Origin: Cryptomeria japonica
Lineage: Eukaryota > Streptophyta > Pinopsida > Cupressales > Cupressaceae
NCBI RefSeq assembly: GCF_030272615.1
Contig: NC_081407.1
Location: forward strand, 143,844,897-143,908,896
Direction of reading: 5' to 3'
DNA length: 64,000 nucleotides
A program made the translations under genes and the position numbers. This document shows, piece after piece, positions 1-10,867 of the stretch (positions within the stretch are counted from its first letter, which is position 1; each line of letters begins with the position of its first letter). The notes under the pieces were generated by a model. The model saw only the letters and a list, made by a program, of their open reading frames with translations. It did not search any database and was not told the DNA's origin.

Positions 1-1028
1 CATGGTCCTCCCTAAAATGAGACCCCTCAAAACCCTTGTTTCCATTTCAAATTTGAGTAGGATTTCCCTCTCTTTGTCAGCTCATATCGAAAAATTAGTC
101 AATTAACCCGACAGGCAAGTATATAAAGAGGACTCCCCCTCTCATTTGAACAATATATCAATCCAACATATCTATCAAGCATCCGAGAAACACACAAGAG
201 ATCAAGCATTCGAGCATTCAAGCATTCGAGCATTCAAGCATTCGAGCATTCAAGCATTCGAGCATTCAAGAGCAATTGAGCATTTTCAGTCTTCCTTCAA
301 GATTTGGAGCAATAATAGAGTCAAGATTCAAGCATTGAAGTGGAGATCTACATCCTATTTCATGAAACCCTAATTTCATGTGGAGGCAAGCAAAACTTCA
401 CAAGGAGGTATAATCATTTCATTTTCAATCATAATTCAGCCTCTCCCTCAAAAAGAGAATATTTTCTTTCAGTCATTTCAATTGCATTTATCTCAATTTC
501 ATGGTTAATTCCCAAACTGGGGTTTGACCTAAGGCAAGCCCCTATTCCAAGCCTATTTCCCATTCTTTATGTGTGTAGGAAACAAGTGTGCAGTTATGCT
601 TCTCAAATTAAGCTTTTTTTTCAGAGACAGAACAACCCTTTTTGGCGCGCGCAAAATTTAGAAGACCAAGAGGTAGCGTCACGGTCCTTGTTTTTTTGAG
701 GCATTTTCGTAGGATGGATCTGAATCAACTTATATTACTCAGATCCAAGTGCACAACTGAATCTCACATTTGTAGCTCATTATTTTCTCAGTTTTGCCTT
801 CAATTCCAACACTTCACCCTAAATCAACATTTCAACTCACAAAAGAGGGAAAAACACATCATAATCAATCAATCCATTTAGTATTTAGTCCTTATCTAAT
901 TTGTGACTGAATCCAGTGGATTTCCCCCCTCTTTTGAATGTACAGGAATTCCTCCCCCAAAGCAAAAATTGATTTGGCGATTTCTCCTTCTATGTTGCAA
1001 ATTGCCAAATCAAATTTTCCCCTTTACA
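1..1028 (+). repeat. 5' LTR of the Gypsy-type element (start beyond window)
   Basis: It aligns along its length with 9473-10452 and ends in CCTTTACA at 1028, directly before the primer-site-like sequence. By comparison with the 3' LTR, about 190 bp of its beginning lies outside the window. A TATAAAG motif near 121-127 is shared with the 3' LTR (near 9594) and is a plausible promoter TATA box. Short ORFs here are LTR sequence, not genes. Confidence 0.85.
205..268 (+). repeat. 8-bp minisatellite in the 5' LTR
   Basis: Eight consecutive copies of AGCATTCR alternate strictly between final G and A, so the array can also be read as four 16-bp units. The matching place in the 3' LTR (about 9678-9695) has only about two such units, so the array expanded in this LTR (or contracted in the other) after insertion. 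Confidence 0.9.
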
Positions 1029-1050
1029 TTTTGGTGAACCCGACATGTCC
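1029..1050 (+). other. Putative primer-binding site
   Basis: Immediately after the LTR end, the bases TGGTGAACCCGACATG (from 1032) begin with TGG, as expected for pairing with a tRNA CCA 3' end. I did not assign the tRNA. Confidence 0.55.
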
Positions 1051-1084
1051 TATACTTACTTCTAATTTTTGTTTTCAGATTTGA

Positions 1085-1860
1085 GTGTGTATGCAATTTA
1101 AATTTCAAATTTTCATTTACAAGTTTGATTTCCTTGCAAATTTGAAAATTTTAGAGGTTAATTTCATTAAACCCCTAATTTTAATTTTCGAAATTGAGCT
1201 TGTGAATTACATAATTTGGGTTAATTATTTCAGATATGAGAGTTATTCAATTTCAAAATTCAAATTTTTACTTGCAATTCAAATTTCACATTTAATTTTT
1301 AAAATTAAGTGGTTAATTGCAAAAAACCTAATTTTCAAAAAAAAAAATTGAGCTCGTGGGTTGTTTAAATTTTGAATTTTTAAAGTGGCTTCAAATTCAA
1401 ATTTGCAATCTTGGATCAAATTTCAAAGTAAAAATTTTAAAATTAAGTGGTTACTTACAAAAACCCTAATTTTTAAATTTAAATTAATCTTGTGCATTTC
1501 CCAATTTTGGACTAATCATTTCAATTTCAACCTTGGATCTCTTTTTAAATTTAAAATTAAGATGTTCTTTTTACAAGGCCCTAATTTTAAATTTCTTGTG
1601 GACAATTTCAAATTTAAATTTTAAAATTAAGTGGTTAGTTAAAAGACCCCTAATTTTTATATTTAAATTGATTATTTCAATTTCCAAATTCCAACATCAC
1701 TTTTCAAATTTAAATTTTAAAAATTAAGAGGTTATTGATAGCCCTACTTTTAAATTTAAATTTTTATCTCCTAGTGGGTAATTTTAAATTTAAATTAAGA
1801 AGTTATTTTTACATAATCCTAATTTTAAATTTCAATTTCCTAGGAGGTTGCATTATTGCC
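1085..1860 (+). repeat. Irregular tandem repeats in the AT-rich Gypsy leader
   Basis: About seven diverged copies of a module recur: a run close to AAAATTAAGTGGTTA, a short spacer, then CCCTAATTTT. Anchors lie near 1150, 1302, 1438, 1553, 1623, 1719 and 1793, spaced roughly 70-150 bp. The short ORFs across it are low-complexity I/L/F/K translations and are not considered genes. Confidence 0.8.
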
Positions 1861-2402
1861 TTTATTCTTTCAATCAATTTGTTCATTTAACTGGCTAATC
1901 TTTTTTCCTAGAATTTTGCATTATTCAATTATCTTTCAAGTTAGATTTCAAATTTCAACATTCAAAATTGAAATCTCAAAAATTTCAATTTCCCTCCCTT
2001 AGTGCATGAGTTCTACTACTATTAGTCCAACTTATAGTATCCCTGTGAGAAGAAGTTGTAAAATTAAGACTTCCCAAGGTTTAATTCCTGAGGAGATGAA
2101 TCCTAATTTGGATAACTTATTCCATTTGAAAAGTGATGTTGGAATTTGGAAATTGAAATAATCAATTTAAATCAAAAAATTAGGGCTCTTTTAACTAACC
2201 ACTTAATTTTAAAATTTAAATTTGAAATTGTCCAGAAGAAATTTAAAATTAGGACCTTGTAAAAAGAACATCTTAATTTTAAATTTAAAAAGAGATCGAA
2301 GGTTGAAATTGAAATGATTAGTCCAAAATTAGGAAATGCACAAGATTAATTTAAATTTTAAAAATTAAGAGGTTATTTCAATTTTCAAATTCCAACATCA
2401 CT
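1471..2402. repeat. Large inverted repeat: leader copied backwards into gag
   Basis: The segment 2129-2361 is the approximate reverse complement of 1471-1704, with a few mismatches, leaving a loop of about 420 bp. The right-hand copy interrupts the start of gag (ATG at 2006). It is itself bounded by inverted ends AGTGATGTTGGAATTTG (from 2131) and the complement ending near 2402. The arms could form a long hairpin in the transcript. Template switching during reverse transcription would explain it; that is inference. Confidence 0.8.
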
Positions 2403-4135
2403 AACTAGTGTTTTCATTGACCAATTGGAGAAGATTGACAACCAATTTAAAGATCTTCAACAATGGATGAGTCAACAATACCCGGAAAGTAAAGTTCTCC
2501 CATTGATTGAAGGATTAAAAAAATGGATCAAAGTGATAAACTTGGTGTTGATATCTTGTGTAGTATTGCTCATATTGTTTATTCTAATATCATGCCTATG
2601 AAGATTTGTACTGAAGTCCTTGGTTATACACAACCTCCTAGTCAAGTTAATCATTCCATTCCTTTGACTACCCCTATAGCTAGTGTTCCTACATTTACAT
2701 CCAACATCATGGCTACCTCTACACAAAATGTCATACCTACAACTATTAGTCAAGCGGGCAACCCCTCTTCTTTCATTCCTCCTACCATGAGTGTCCCCTT
2801 TTTTACCCAATCCTCTCTTGTACCTATGAATGTTAGTCAAGGGGGTAACTCCTCTTCTTTCATTCCTCTTACTATGAGTCTTTCATTTGTTAATCAGTCC
2901 TCCCCCATACCTCCCTATCATAATATTCCACCTCCTTATTCTCAACCCTTGCCTTCCTATAACAATATCCCCCCTTATTCTCAACCCCTTCCTTCATTCA
3001 ACAATGTTACCTCTCCTTCTCAATCAAGCATGTCCAATTGTAATCCTTCTATCGAAGCTACCATCAATAATCTAACCCAAACAGTGTCTTCCTTACAACA
3101 ACAAATAGCTTCTATGAATCAATCTAAGTATAATGTGTCCACATTTGATGTAGTGAACCCACTATCCAATGACATTGTTCAAACTATCCCTCCTAAACAT
3201 GTGGAAGTCCCTCAATTGAGCTTTATAATGGAAAAGGTGATCCCTTGACCCATGTGAAAACATTTCAAACTTTGTGTAGTGACTTTGCTCATGATCAAAG
3301 ATTGTTGGGTAAATTGTTTACTAGAACACTAAGGGATAAATCTTTGCAATGGTATTGTTCTTTGCCTCCTTATTCTATTTCTTCTTTTCAACAATTGGCT
3401 AGTGCTTTTATCTAAAAATTTCACAATAATATTGGTCCTAAAATCACTTTGACTAATTTGATGCATTGTAAGTAAGGTGTGAAAGAAAAAGTGACTGATT
3501 TTATTGGTAGATATAAGCATTTGTATTCTCAAATTTCTTTTCATGTGCCTGATCAAGATATTCAAAGAATTTTCATTTCTAATTTGCAAAAGGAAATTAG
3601 GGATAAACTTCTCTTTTCTGAGTTTACTTCCTTTACACAGTTGTGCGTAGTAATTCACAACTATCATCTTACCAGTCAATTGGAATAATCATCCTCTTCA
3701 ATGGCTCTGAATGATAAAAGTGAAAGTGCTCAACAACATTTTGTGAAGTTCAAACTGAACAAGTGATTCATCAAATTCAATGACAACAACAACACTCAAG
3801 TGGTAGCCGCAACAGGTGTGCCTCCTTTGTCCAAACACTTTAGAAAGGAATTCACTCCTCTTAATGAATCTTTGCATAGTATTATGTCTCAATTGTTACA
3901 AAGGAATGTGTTGAAACTTCCCCCCATCAAACTAATTGATACAATTAAGCCTTTGCTAGCTTCCTATGATGCCAAAGCCTTTTTCCAATACCATGGTCAA
4001 CCCTATCATGACACTGAAAAGTGTTATTCTTTGCGAAGTAAGATTCAAGACTTGATAGATAATAATATCATATATGCGGCTGGTGTGAATGATAAAGGAA
4101 ACAAATCAGTAGCTCCTTCTGATCAAAACCTTTAA
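2006..4135 (+). pseudogene. Decayed gag of the Gypsy-type element
   Basis: Gag would build the virus-like particle that packages the element RNA. The ATG at 2006 opens a reading frame that is soon broken by the inverted insertion. Coding character resumes near 2402, with a Pro/Ser/Gln-rich linker (about 2640-3010) and a coiled-coil-like Gln-rich stretch (about 3060-3130). A retrotransposon-gag capsid-like segment runs about 3215-3690, with LTRTLRDKSLQWY-type and DKLLFSEF-type sequence. Lesions: an apparent 1-bp loss in a T run near 3222 shifts the frame, and stops near 3413, 3474 and 3686 interrupt the capsid. The stops near 3413 and 3474 both look like CAA to TAA changes, as methylated C decay would give. 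A further open stretch runs 3800-4135. I saw no zinc knuckle. The family is clear from layout and sequence style; the exact lineage is not. Confidence 0.72.
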
Positions 4136-4150
4136 ATTTTCACTGATCCT

Positions 4151-6418
4151 TTGCCTTTCCATTCCACTAATCTGATTGAGACCGATCATCTTGCTTTCTC
4201 TCCCGATGATGTTGGCCTTGAGTCTAATAATGTGGTTAACCTTATAGATCAAAAAGAACCTCCCAAGGACTTGTGCATTATATTTGATCCTAGTGAGACT
4301 ATTAAAGCACCCGATGGCCCCCTATACATCACTACGAGAATCAAAGGCATACCTTCTCAAGGAGTGCTTATTGATCCATCTTGCATGGTTAATGTGATAA
4401 CTGAAGAATTTCCTTATACATTGCAATTGTATCAAGTGATATATGATGATACTGATGTGGTAGTTAAATTTTTTTATAGCTTCTCTTGTCCTACTATTGG
4501 TTCTCTTACATTGCCTATCGATGTTGGCACTAAATTCTTAGACGTTAAATTTGTTATCGTTCCTACATCCGATCAATTTCGTGTGAAGTTTAGAAATCCT
4601 TGGCTCTGTTCCATGAAAGAGGTTGCTTATATTGTTCATAATGTTGGCATTGTGATTGTCATTGATGTCAACCGGTATAGGATGGTTATCGGTGTAAGAG
4701 ATATTTGGGAATTACTGTTATTGTTGCATACCTAATGAGATGTCTTTGATATTCACTGGTAAGTGAGGAAATGTTTTTCAGCACAAAGACCTTTGGAGTC
4801 ATTGGTACACAAGTTAGTGTTGACTTGTGCAAGGACTGCAAACCGGTAAGTGATATGCTGGTAGTGCATTGTTTCCAACTAACAAGTGAGTTAATGTAGA
4901 AGTGTCAACCAAAAACCGGTATGTTATAGGATGTTTGGATAAGAAACAGCGGGACTCCCACCGAATAAAGAAGTAGTCACCCTATGAAGTAGTTGACATG
5001 ATGCTGCGGTCACAGGAATTGACTCGGATTGAAGTTTAGTAGTCTTATGCATGATCGAAGCTCTCTGGACAAACAAGTGATCAATCTTCTTAGTGATCAG
5101 TAACCGATGGCAAAAGATAAAGAGATACATCGGTGAACCGGTGATACAGGGTGAAGGATACTTTCTACCGAGAATCTCAGAGTGGTGACGGGTATGATGG
5201 ATGCGATGAGCGAAGGTGATTCAGTCAGAGAGACATATCGCCAATCAATCTGTTGGTGAAGTTTACAACAGTTAATAGTCAGTTAAGGCGAGATTTGTGG
5301 TGATTTGTCGATTTGCATTAAAAGGACAGAACACGACTCTAAAGTTGCAGAAATTGTGAGTTGAGGTGGCAGATAAGGATGATTTGTTGGCGAGAATGAT
5401 GGATAGCGCATGGAGAATGTGGGAAAATTTGGAAAGATTTGAATTTTAAATCTACCAAGTGTTAGGTGTAAACTGATTGAGGAATCAGGGTATGTGTTGA
5501 CAAAATATGGTATAAAGGTTTTTGGCGAAAACCAAAAAGATTGATCAAAAAATTTGCAAAGTGCAAATCTTGTGAGAGGCGATCCAAAGTGCACGGTGAA
5601 GAGTGAGGAAGTGCTAAGTGATTTAGCATAGCAGAGTGTGTGTGAAGTAGACTGGCAGAGTGTAGAGCTAAGGGTATGAGTAGAGAACTAGTGTAGTGCA
5701 GAGCAAACACAACCGGTGCAGACAGAGTGTGAGATTCATTGTGATTTGATCAAGCTATCAGTAGCTATACTAGCAGATCAACTTCTTGTTTCTTTCTAAC
5801 CATTGCAACTCAAAATCCCTTAACCGGGTGGACTCTAATAGGTCTTATTTTTTAAATCCCTTAATTGGGTGTCATCTTAATTGATGATGTAAGTCCTTTA
5901 ATCAGGCTACCTTTAACAGGGTAAAGTCTTTAACAGGCCTAGATTCAAATCCCTTAACCGGGTGGCACTTAACATAGTCTCTGTAAATATCCAAATAGGG
6001 ATGGCTCCTTACAGGGCATGCTCCAAAAGACTACAAATTTTGTGAGCATCAACTCACACTGTGGTTTTCTGCCATTTGGGTTTCCACGAGATAATTCTTG
6101 GTGTTATTGTGCATCTTTTCATGCATGCATGTTCTCCTGCAATAACTGTTTGTATTGATGAATATTAATTTAGTGCAGACTTGAGTAAAAGGGTTTTAAT
6201 TCTGTGAAATTGGTAGGTGACTGATTTGCCCCCCTCTCAGTCATCAGTAGGGACTAACACATAAGTGTTTGAAATTTCCTCATAATGATGAAATCATAAC
6301 CGTTAATCATAGCATATATCAACCTATGATGAGATATGGAGATGTTTGTCTTGATTATTTTTTGTCCGAACAATTCCAACCTAGAAGTGATGCTCTCTTT
6401 AAATCATATCAAAAATGA
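4151..6418 (+). pseudogene. Degenerate retroviral-type protease region, split by a solo LTR
   Basis: The frame from 4151 has the layout of a plant Gypsy retropepsin-like domain. A beta-rich stretch precedes GVLIDPSCMVNVITEE (about 4360-4410), which sits where families normally have a D-S/T/G-type active site. Here the residue after Asp-Pro is Ser, so the catalytic triad looks lost. Translation runs to 4641, is cut by the solo LTR (4642-6259), and resumes in frame at 6260 with a VHKCLKFPH-type sequence, stopping at 6416-6418. The frame is restored exactly when the LTR and one 5-bp target copy are ignored, which proves the insertion. A bare protease-like domain with no RT downstream fits a non-autonomous element. 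Confidence 0.68.
4642..6259 (+). mobile_element. Solo LTR, Copia-type family 1
   Basis: It begins TGTTGGCATT and ends GGGACTAACA (TGTT...AACA ends), 1618 bp, flanked by the perfect 5-bp target duplication CATAA (4637-4641 and 6260-6264). It has a typical plant Copia LTR tail: a C-rich run then CTCTCAGT shortly before the end. Repeated motifs close to CCCTTAACCGGGTG lie at 5816-5960. There is no internal retrotransposon sequence, so it arose by LTR-LTR recombination after insertion into the Gypsy protease. ORFs within it, on either strand, have no supporting homology that I can see. Confidence 0.9.
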
Positions 6419-6470
6419 AAAAATGAGATAATTTTATCCTTAAGTAAACCTAGAAATTCAACACAGCCTT

Positions 6471-7376
6471 CCTCTTGATGATCATATACCTCTTCTTGAG
6501 GATAAGATTATTCTTCCTCCCAAGGAAACAAATAATCTTCTTCCCAAAAAAAAATATATTCCTTCTCCTATGGATGAGTCCATTCTTCCTCCCAAGGATT
6601 GAAATGCTCCTCCTCCAAAACATCAATCTATTCCTCCTAAGGGTAGACCTATTCCTCCTCCTCACAATGGACCCGATCTCCTTCCTACACCTCCCATTCC
6701 TCCTTTATATGGTGCGGTTCCACCTCCTACATCTTACAAAGGGAAGCGATCAACCTCTCCTATTGTTCAACCTAAAAAACATCAACTCATTCATCCTTCC
6801 TTAAAAGAAGAAAAGAAGCCTATAGCTGATGAACCTAAAATTTCACAAACCTCGGCTAAAACCAAACGAAACTATTGTGCAAGAGAACATTGACGGAGAT
6901 GTCATGCTAGAACTCATGAACTTGCTTTCCAAACCATTTCTTCTCCCAAGATACCAATTGTTGACATGATTCCTTCTCTTAATGAAGATGTTCAACCTAA
7001 TTCTCCAAGACGCAAAATGCTTAAAACAAATGTTGGTTCAAGTTATATTCCTATTAGAGCTCCTATTTTTATTAATCTTGATGAAGAAATAGGTGAGAAT
7101 GTTGTTAATGATGAAAATGTCGATCCTAATATTTCTAATGATGAATATGAATATGTTGATGTTGACAATGATTTATCTCGGAAATTTTCAAAAGCATTAA
7201 TCCTAGCTCCTAGTAATAGACAAAGTGACTCATCATTAGAGCATGGTCCTTTTTTGAAACTTGTGATAGCTCCATCTATTGTGCTTAGTGTGGCTCCTCT
7301 TGCATATTGTCCACCTTTCGGAAATAATGATGAGCAATATTGGGAGGTGGATAAGGTGCTTGATCAGCTTCATTAG
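6471..7376 (+). pseudogene. Proline-rich C-terminal ORF of the Gypsy-type element
   Basis: One frame stays coding-like from 6471 to the stop at 7374-7376, apart from stops near 6599 and 6891. The first third is rich in Pro-Pro and Leu-Leu-Pro turns with Lys/Asp/Glu. The last third, with a possible internal Met at 6966, is acidic (Asn/Asp/Glu-rich, about 7075-7170) and ends with a short hydrophobic segment. It occupies the place where pol would be in an autonomous element. I do not recognise the domain. It may be the eroded carboxyl part of a gag-protease polyprotein or an element-specific accessory ORF. The sequence 7377-7765 after it shows no gene. Confidence 0.5.
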
Positions 7377-7770
7377 CACCATAGATTCTCGCTCTCCTCT
7401 CTCTTGTTTATTGGTGACCTTCTATTTGTCTCTCCATTCTTCTGTTTGTTGTCCCTAGTGTTGTCTACTTGAGGATGATGCAGAGCATTGAGATCTCTTT
7501 TGGTCTCTCCTAGGTTGACTCAAAAGACACGTGCTCCCTTCTTCCATGATAGTTTTCTATCTTTGGGGGATGAGGACAATTCTATGCATAATATATATAC
7601 ATGAGTTAGCATAAAAAGCATACTAATCGTAAAGGTAAGTGAAACCACCTCGTGTTTCATGTTTTGTGATCATTATCCTTTGATTTGTCCTCTCTTGGAG
7701 GCTAAATTATTGTGATAATGAGCTTGTCTTTTTGGGTGTATCCTACCTTAAGCAATTGCTCCCAATAAGG

Positions 7771-8924
7771 TGATAGACTTATAAAGCATTGAGAGGGGGG
7801 GTGAATCAGTGACAGCAAAAACAATACTACTTTAAACATTGACCGGTAGAGATACTTAACAAGTTCACTAAACACTATGCATGCAATCCAAAATGATATT
7901 AAAGCATCCACAATAAGTAAAACATCCACCATAACACAAGTGTTTATACGTGGAAAACCCAAATGGGAAAAACCACGGTGAGATGGGCCTCACAAGTTAA
8001 CTATCTACAGTAATAGGTAACTGACCGGTTAAGGTCTACAAAAATGCTCTGCTAGGAGCGAATCCTATTAAAGATCCCAAAGCTCTGTTAGGAGCTATAC
8101 CCTATTAAAGGTAGTACCCTGTTAGGAGTAACCTCGGTAGAGGATTTCAGAATCCAAACTAATGGATCACCTTGTTAAAGGATTTGTACAATGAAGCTTG
8201 TTAGAGCTTACCTGGTTAGGGGATTTGACTATTGTAATGATTAGAAAACAAGAGGTGGTGTGATCTAGAAGTAGCACAACTTGCTTGAATAGATCCTCTT
8301 CTACTCACTCAAAACTGCATCACCAACATATTTTGCAATGCCTTCAACAACTTAACACTTCTATCTCACATCACATCATATCATATCTAATGTTCATCAT
8401 AATGTGATTATATAGACATTAGATTTCATGTCGGCCTAGAAATCATATCACAATTTCCTAGGTGCATTGTATCTGGACAATCTAGCATAACTCATCACAA
8501 ATTTCCGCCAAATCTGCCAGTTAGGGATAACTCATCACGATCGGTGATAACTCATCACACAATCAATGAATATACTCATCACACAATCAATGAATATCGG
8601 TTGGAACACTAATATCGGTTAAGAGTTAACCACATTAAACACATAAGTCGATTGTCCTTCATTTGCTTCTTTGATAGTCTCTACTGAATCTCCAAGCTGG
8701 TGTCAAGCCATTTCTGCATATATCAGTTGTCTACATTTACCGGTTTGACACTCTCTAAACCATCATAAACAAAACATCAATACTAGTTGCAATACAAGTA
8801 AGTTTAGAAGTATTATCGGTTTGTCTAAGATTACAATGATAATGTGAACATATGTGTGTATGTGTACATGTTCCATCAATGACAACACATGAAGTCATCC
8901 ATTACAATCATCATCAAGCCAACA
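7771..8924 (-). mobile_element. Solo LTR, Copia-type family 2, inverted
   Basis: Read on the minus strand it starts TGTTGGCTTG (8924) and ends GTCTATCA (7771), 1154 bp, with the perfect 5-bp target duplication TAAGG at 7766-7770 and 8925-8929. Near its 3' end it has the C-run plus CTCTCA tail typical of Copia LTRs. AACCGGT-type and CTATTAAAG-type short repeats (about 8025-8215) resemble those in the other solo LTRs. No internal domain remains. It is a second, independent insertion in the same Gypsy element. Confidence 0.88.
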
Positions 8925-9267
8925 TAAGGCGTGCACAATCGCTTTAATGTGGGGGCATACACTCCACTCAATGATTCTCTCTCTTGCATATCTTGATACT
9001 TAAAGTTACTTAGCGAACTGTCTTTTTCTTTGTAATTTTTGGTATCTTTCTTTTCATGACTCATAGTAAGAGAACCTTACTAGTTGTGGTCAGGGTTCTC
9101 TCTTTCTCTCTCTCATGATCTTCCCTTCTACCTTGTCATTGAAGTTGTGAGATCCTAAAGTCCACTGGGGGCTTGGTGTATCTTGCCTCCTTGACAACTT
9201 GGTAAAAGTTTTTCAATGTGAACCCTTTGTTCTTTACCGAGAGTATGATTGACTTCATACTCCTGCT

Positions 9268-9282
9268 AAAGTGGGGGCTAAA
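9268..9282 (+). other. Polypurine tract of the Gypsy-type element
   Basis: AAAGTGGGGGCTAAA directly precedes the TGTAGCG start of the 3' LTR, the position and composition of a plus-strand priming tract. The 8930-9267 stretch before it is internal element sequence with no gene I can support. Confidence 0.75.
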
Positions 9283-10452
9283 TGTAGCGTCTTAAAATTG
9301 TACCTTTTATAATTTCGACTACATTTGGGTCTTCACCTTAGTGTTTGTGCCCCTTGGTCTGATTGAAGAGCTAATTATGCTCATACGCATCACAAACTCC
9401 AAAATTTTTTACTTTGCACTTGTTCTGCACCTTGATCCTAGCCTAAAATAGGGTAGGACCAAGGTGTGGCACCATGGTCCTCCCTAAAATGGGGCCCCTC
9501 AAAACCCTTTTTCCCATTTCAAATTTGAGCGGGATTTCCCTCTTCGTGTCAGCTCATGTTGAAAAATCAGTCAATTAACTCGACAAGCAAGTATATAAAG
9601 AGGGTTTCCCCTCTCATTTGAACAATCTATCAATCCAACATATCTATTAAGCATCTGACAAACACACAAAATATAAAGCATTCAAGCATTTAAGAGAAAT
9701 TGAGCATTTTCGGTCTTCCTTCAAGCTTTGGAGCAGCAATAGAGTCAAGATTCAAGCATTGAAGTGGAGATCTACATCCTATTTCATGAAACCCTAATTC
9801 TATGTGGAGGCAGGCAAAACTTCACTAGGAGGTATAATCATTTCATTTTCAATCATAATTCAAAATCTCCCTCAAAAGGAGAACATTTCATTTCAGTCAT
9901 TTCAATTACATTTATCTCAATTCTATGGTTAATTCCAAAATTGAGGTTTGACCTAAGGAAAACCCTTATTCCCAACCTATTTCCCTTTTTTTATGTGTGC
10001 AGGAAATAGGTGTGCAGTTGTGCTTCTCAGATTAGCTTTATTTGCAGAGACGGAACAACCCTTTTTAGCGTGTGGAAAATTCAAAGGACCAAGAGGTAGT
10101 GTCACGATCCCTGCTTTTTTAGGGGATTTTCGTAGGGCATATCCAAATAAGCTTATATTACTCAGATCCAGGTGCACGACTCAATCTTGCATCTATAGCT
10201 CATTATTTTCTCAGTTTTGCCTGCAACTCCAGCACTTTACCCTAAATCAGCATTTCAACTCACAAAAGAGGGAAAAACACATCATAATCAACCAATCCAT
10301 TTAGTATTCAGTCCTTATCTGATTTGTGACTGAATCTAGTGGATTACCCCCCCTCTTTTGAATGTAAAGGAATTCCTCCCCCAAAGCAAAAATTGATTTG
10401 GTGATTTCTCCTTCTATGTTGCAAATTGCCAAATCAAATTTTTCCCTTTACA
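9283..10452 (+). repeat. 3' LTR of the Gypsy-type element
   Basis: This complete LTR of 1170 bp runs from TGTAGCG to CCTTTACA and matches 1-1028 over its last 980 bp. Substitutions and small indels against the 5' copy show the insertion is not recent. The 5-bp flank after it is GAGAT; its partner lies outside the window. Confidence 0.87.
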
Positions 10453-10867
10453 GAGATTATGATCAACTTGCAGCCAGAGAAAATCCTCTTGTTTGGTGTT
10501 TTCTATTTATGTGTAGATTTCTTTTCTTAGAAAAATCAAATACACCTTTCTGATTTTCTCGATCAATTTAGGTATTTTGGCCTTCAAACCTTTTACCCAT
10601 TCCTAGATAACTCTACCATAAGGTGCACCATACACATCATTTATTTCCCAACTATTGAGCTTGGGTCAAAAGAGACACTTTCCTGACTGATTGGTTGGGA
10701 TGAGGGATACACCAAAGACTTCAAGCAATTTGCAAGCAGTCCCACGTCCTTCTTCAGTTTGTCTTTATCTTGTTTAACTTTTTGTGTTCTTTTTACTAAT
10801 CTTGGGATTGTTTCCTAAAAGTTGTGCACATCCCCATCTTTCCTTCGGGGCCCCAAATCAAACTTAT

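Larger units (their letters stand above)
1..10452 (+). mobile_element. Non-autonomous Gypsy-type LTR retrotransposon (5' end off window)
   Basis: Sequence from position 1 recurs from 9473, and the second copy is preceded by a purine tract and a TG start (9283). These are therefore the 5' LTR (truncated by the window edge) and the 3' LTR of one element. The order is LTR, primer-site-like sequence, AT-rich leader, gag, degenerate protease, proline-rich ORF, purine tract, LTR. The LTR ends are TGTA...TACA. I found no reverse transcriptase, RNase H or integrase motif between the LTRs, so the element would depend on enzymes from a relative. Two solo LTRs of other families are nested inside it. Many stops and frameshifts show it is dead. 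Assignment to Gypsy rests on gag and protease style and on the LTR/PPT form; I rate the superfamily call as likely, not certain. Confidence 0.82.

Noticed and set aside
205..268. Regular short repeats as a CRISPR-like array
   Set aside because: No spacers and no cas genes; it is a simple minisatellite in a plant LTR.
340..881. Overlapping ORFs in the first kilobase
   Set aside because: They lie in the 5' LTR and partly recur in the 3' LTR at 9764-10304; no coding role expected.
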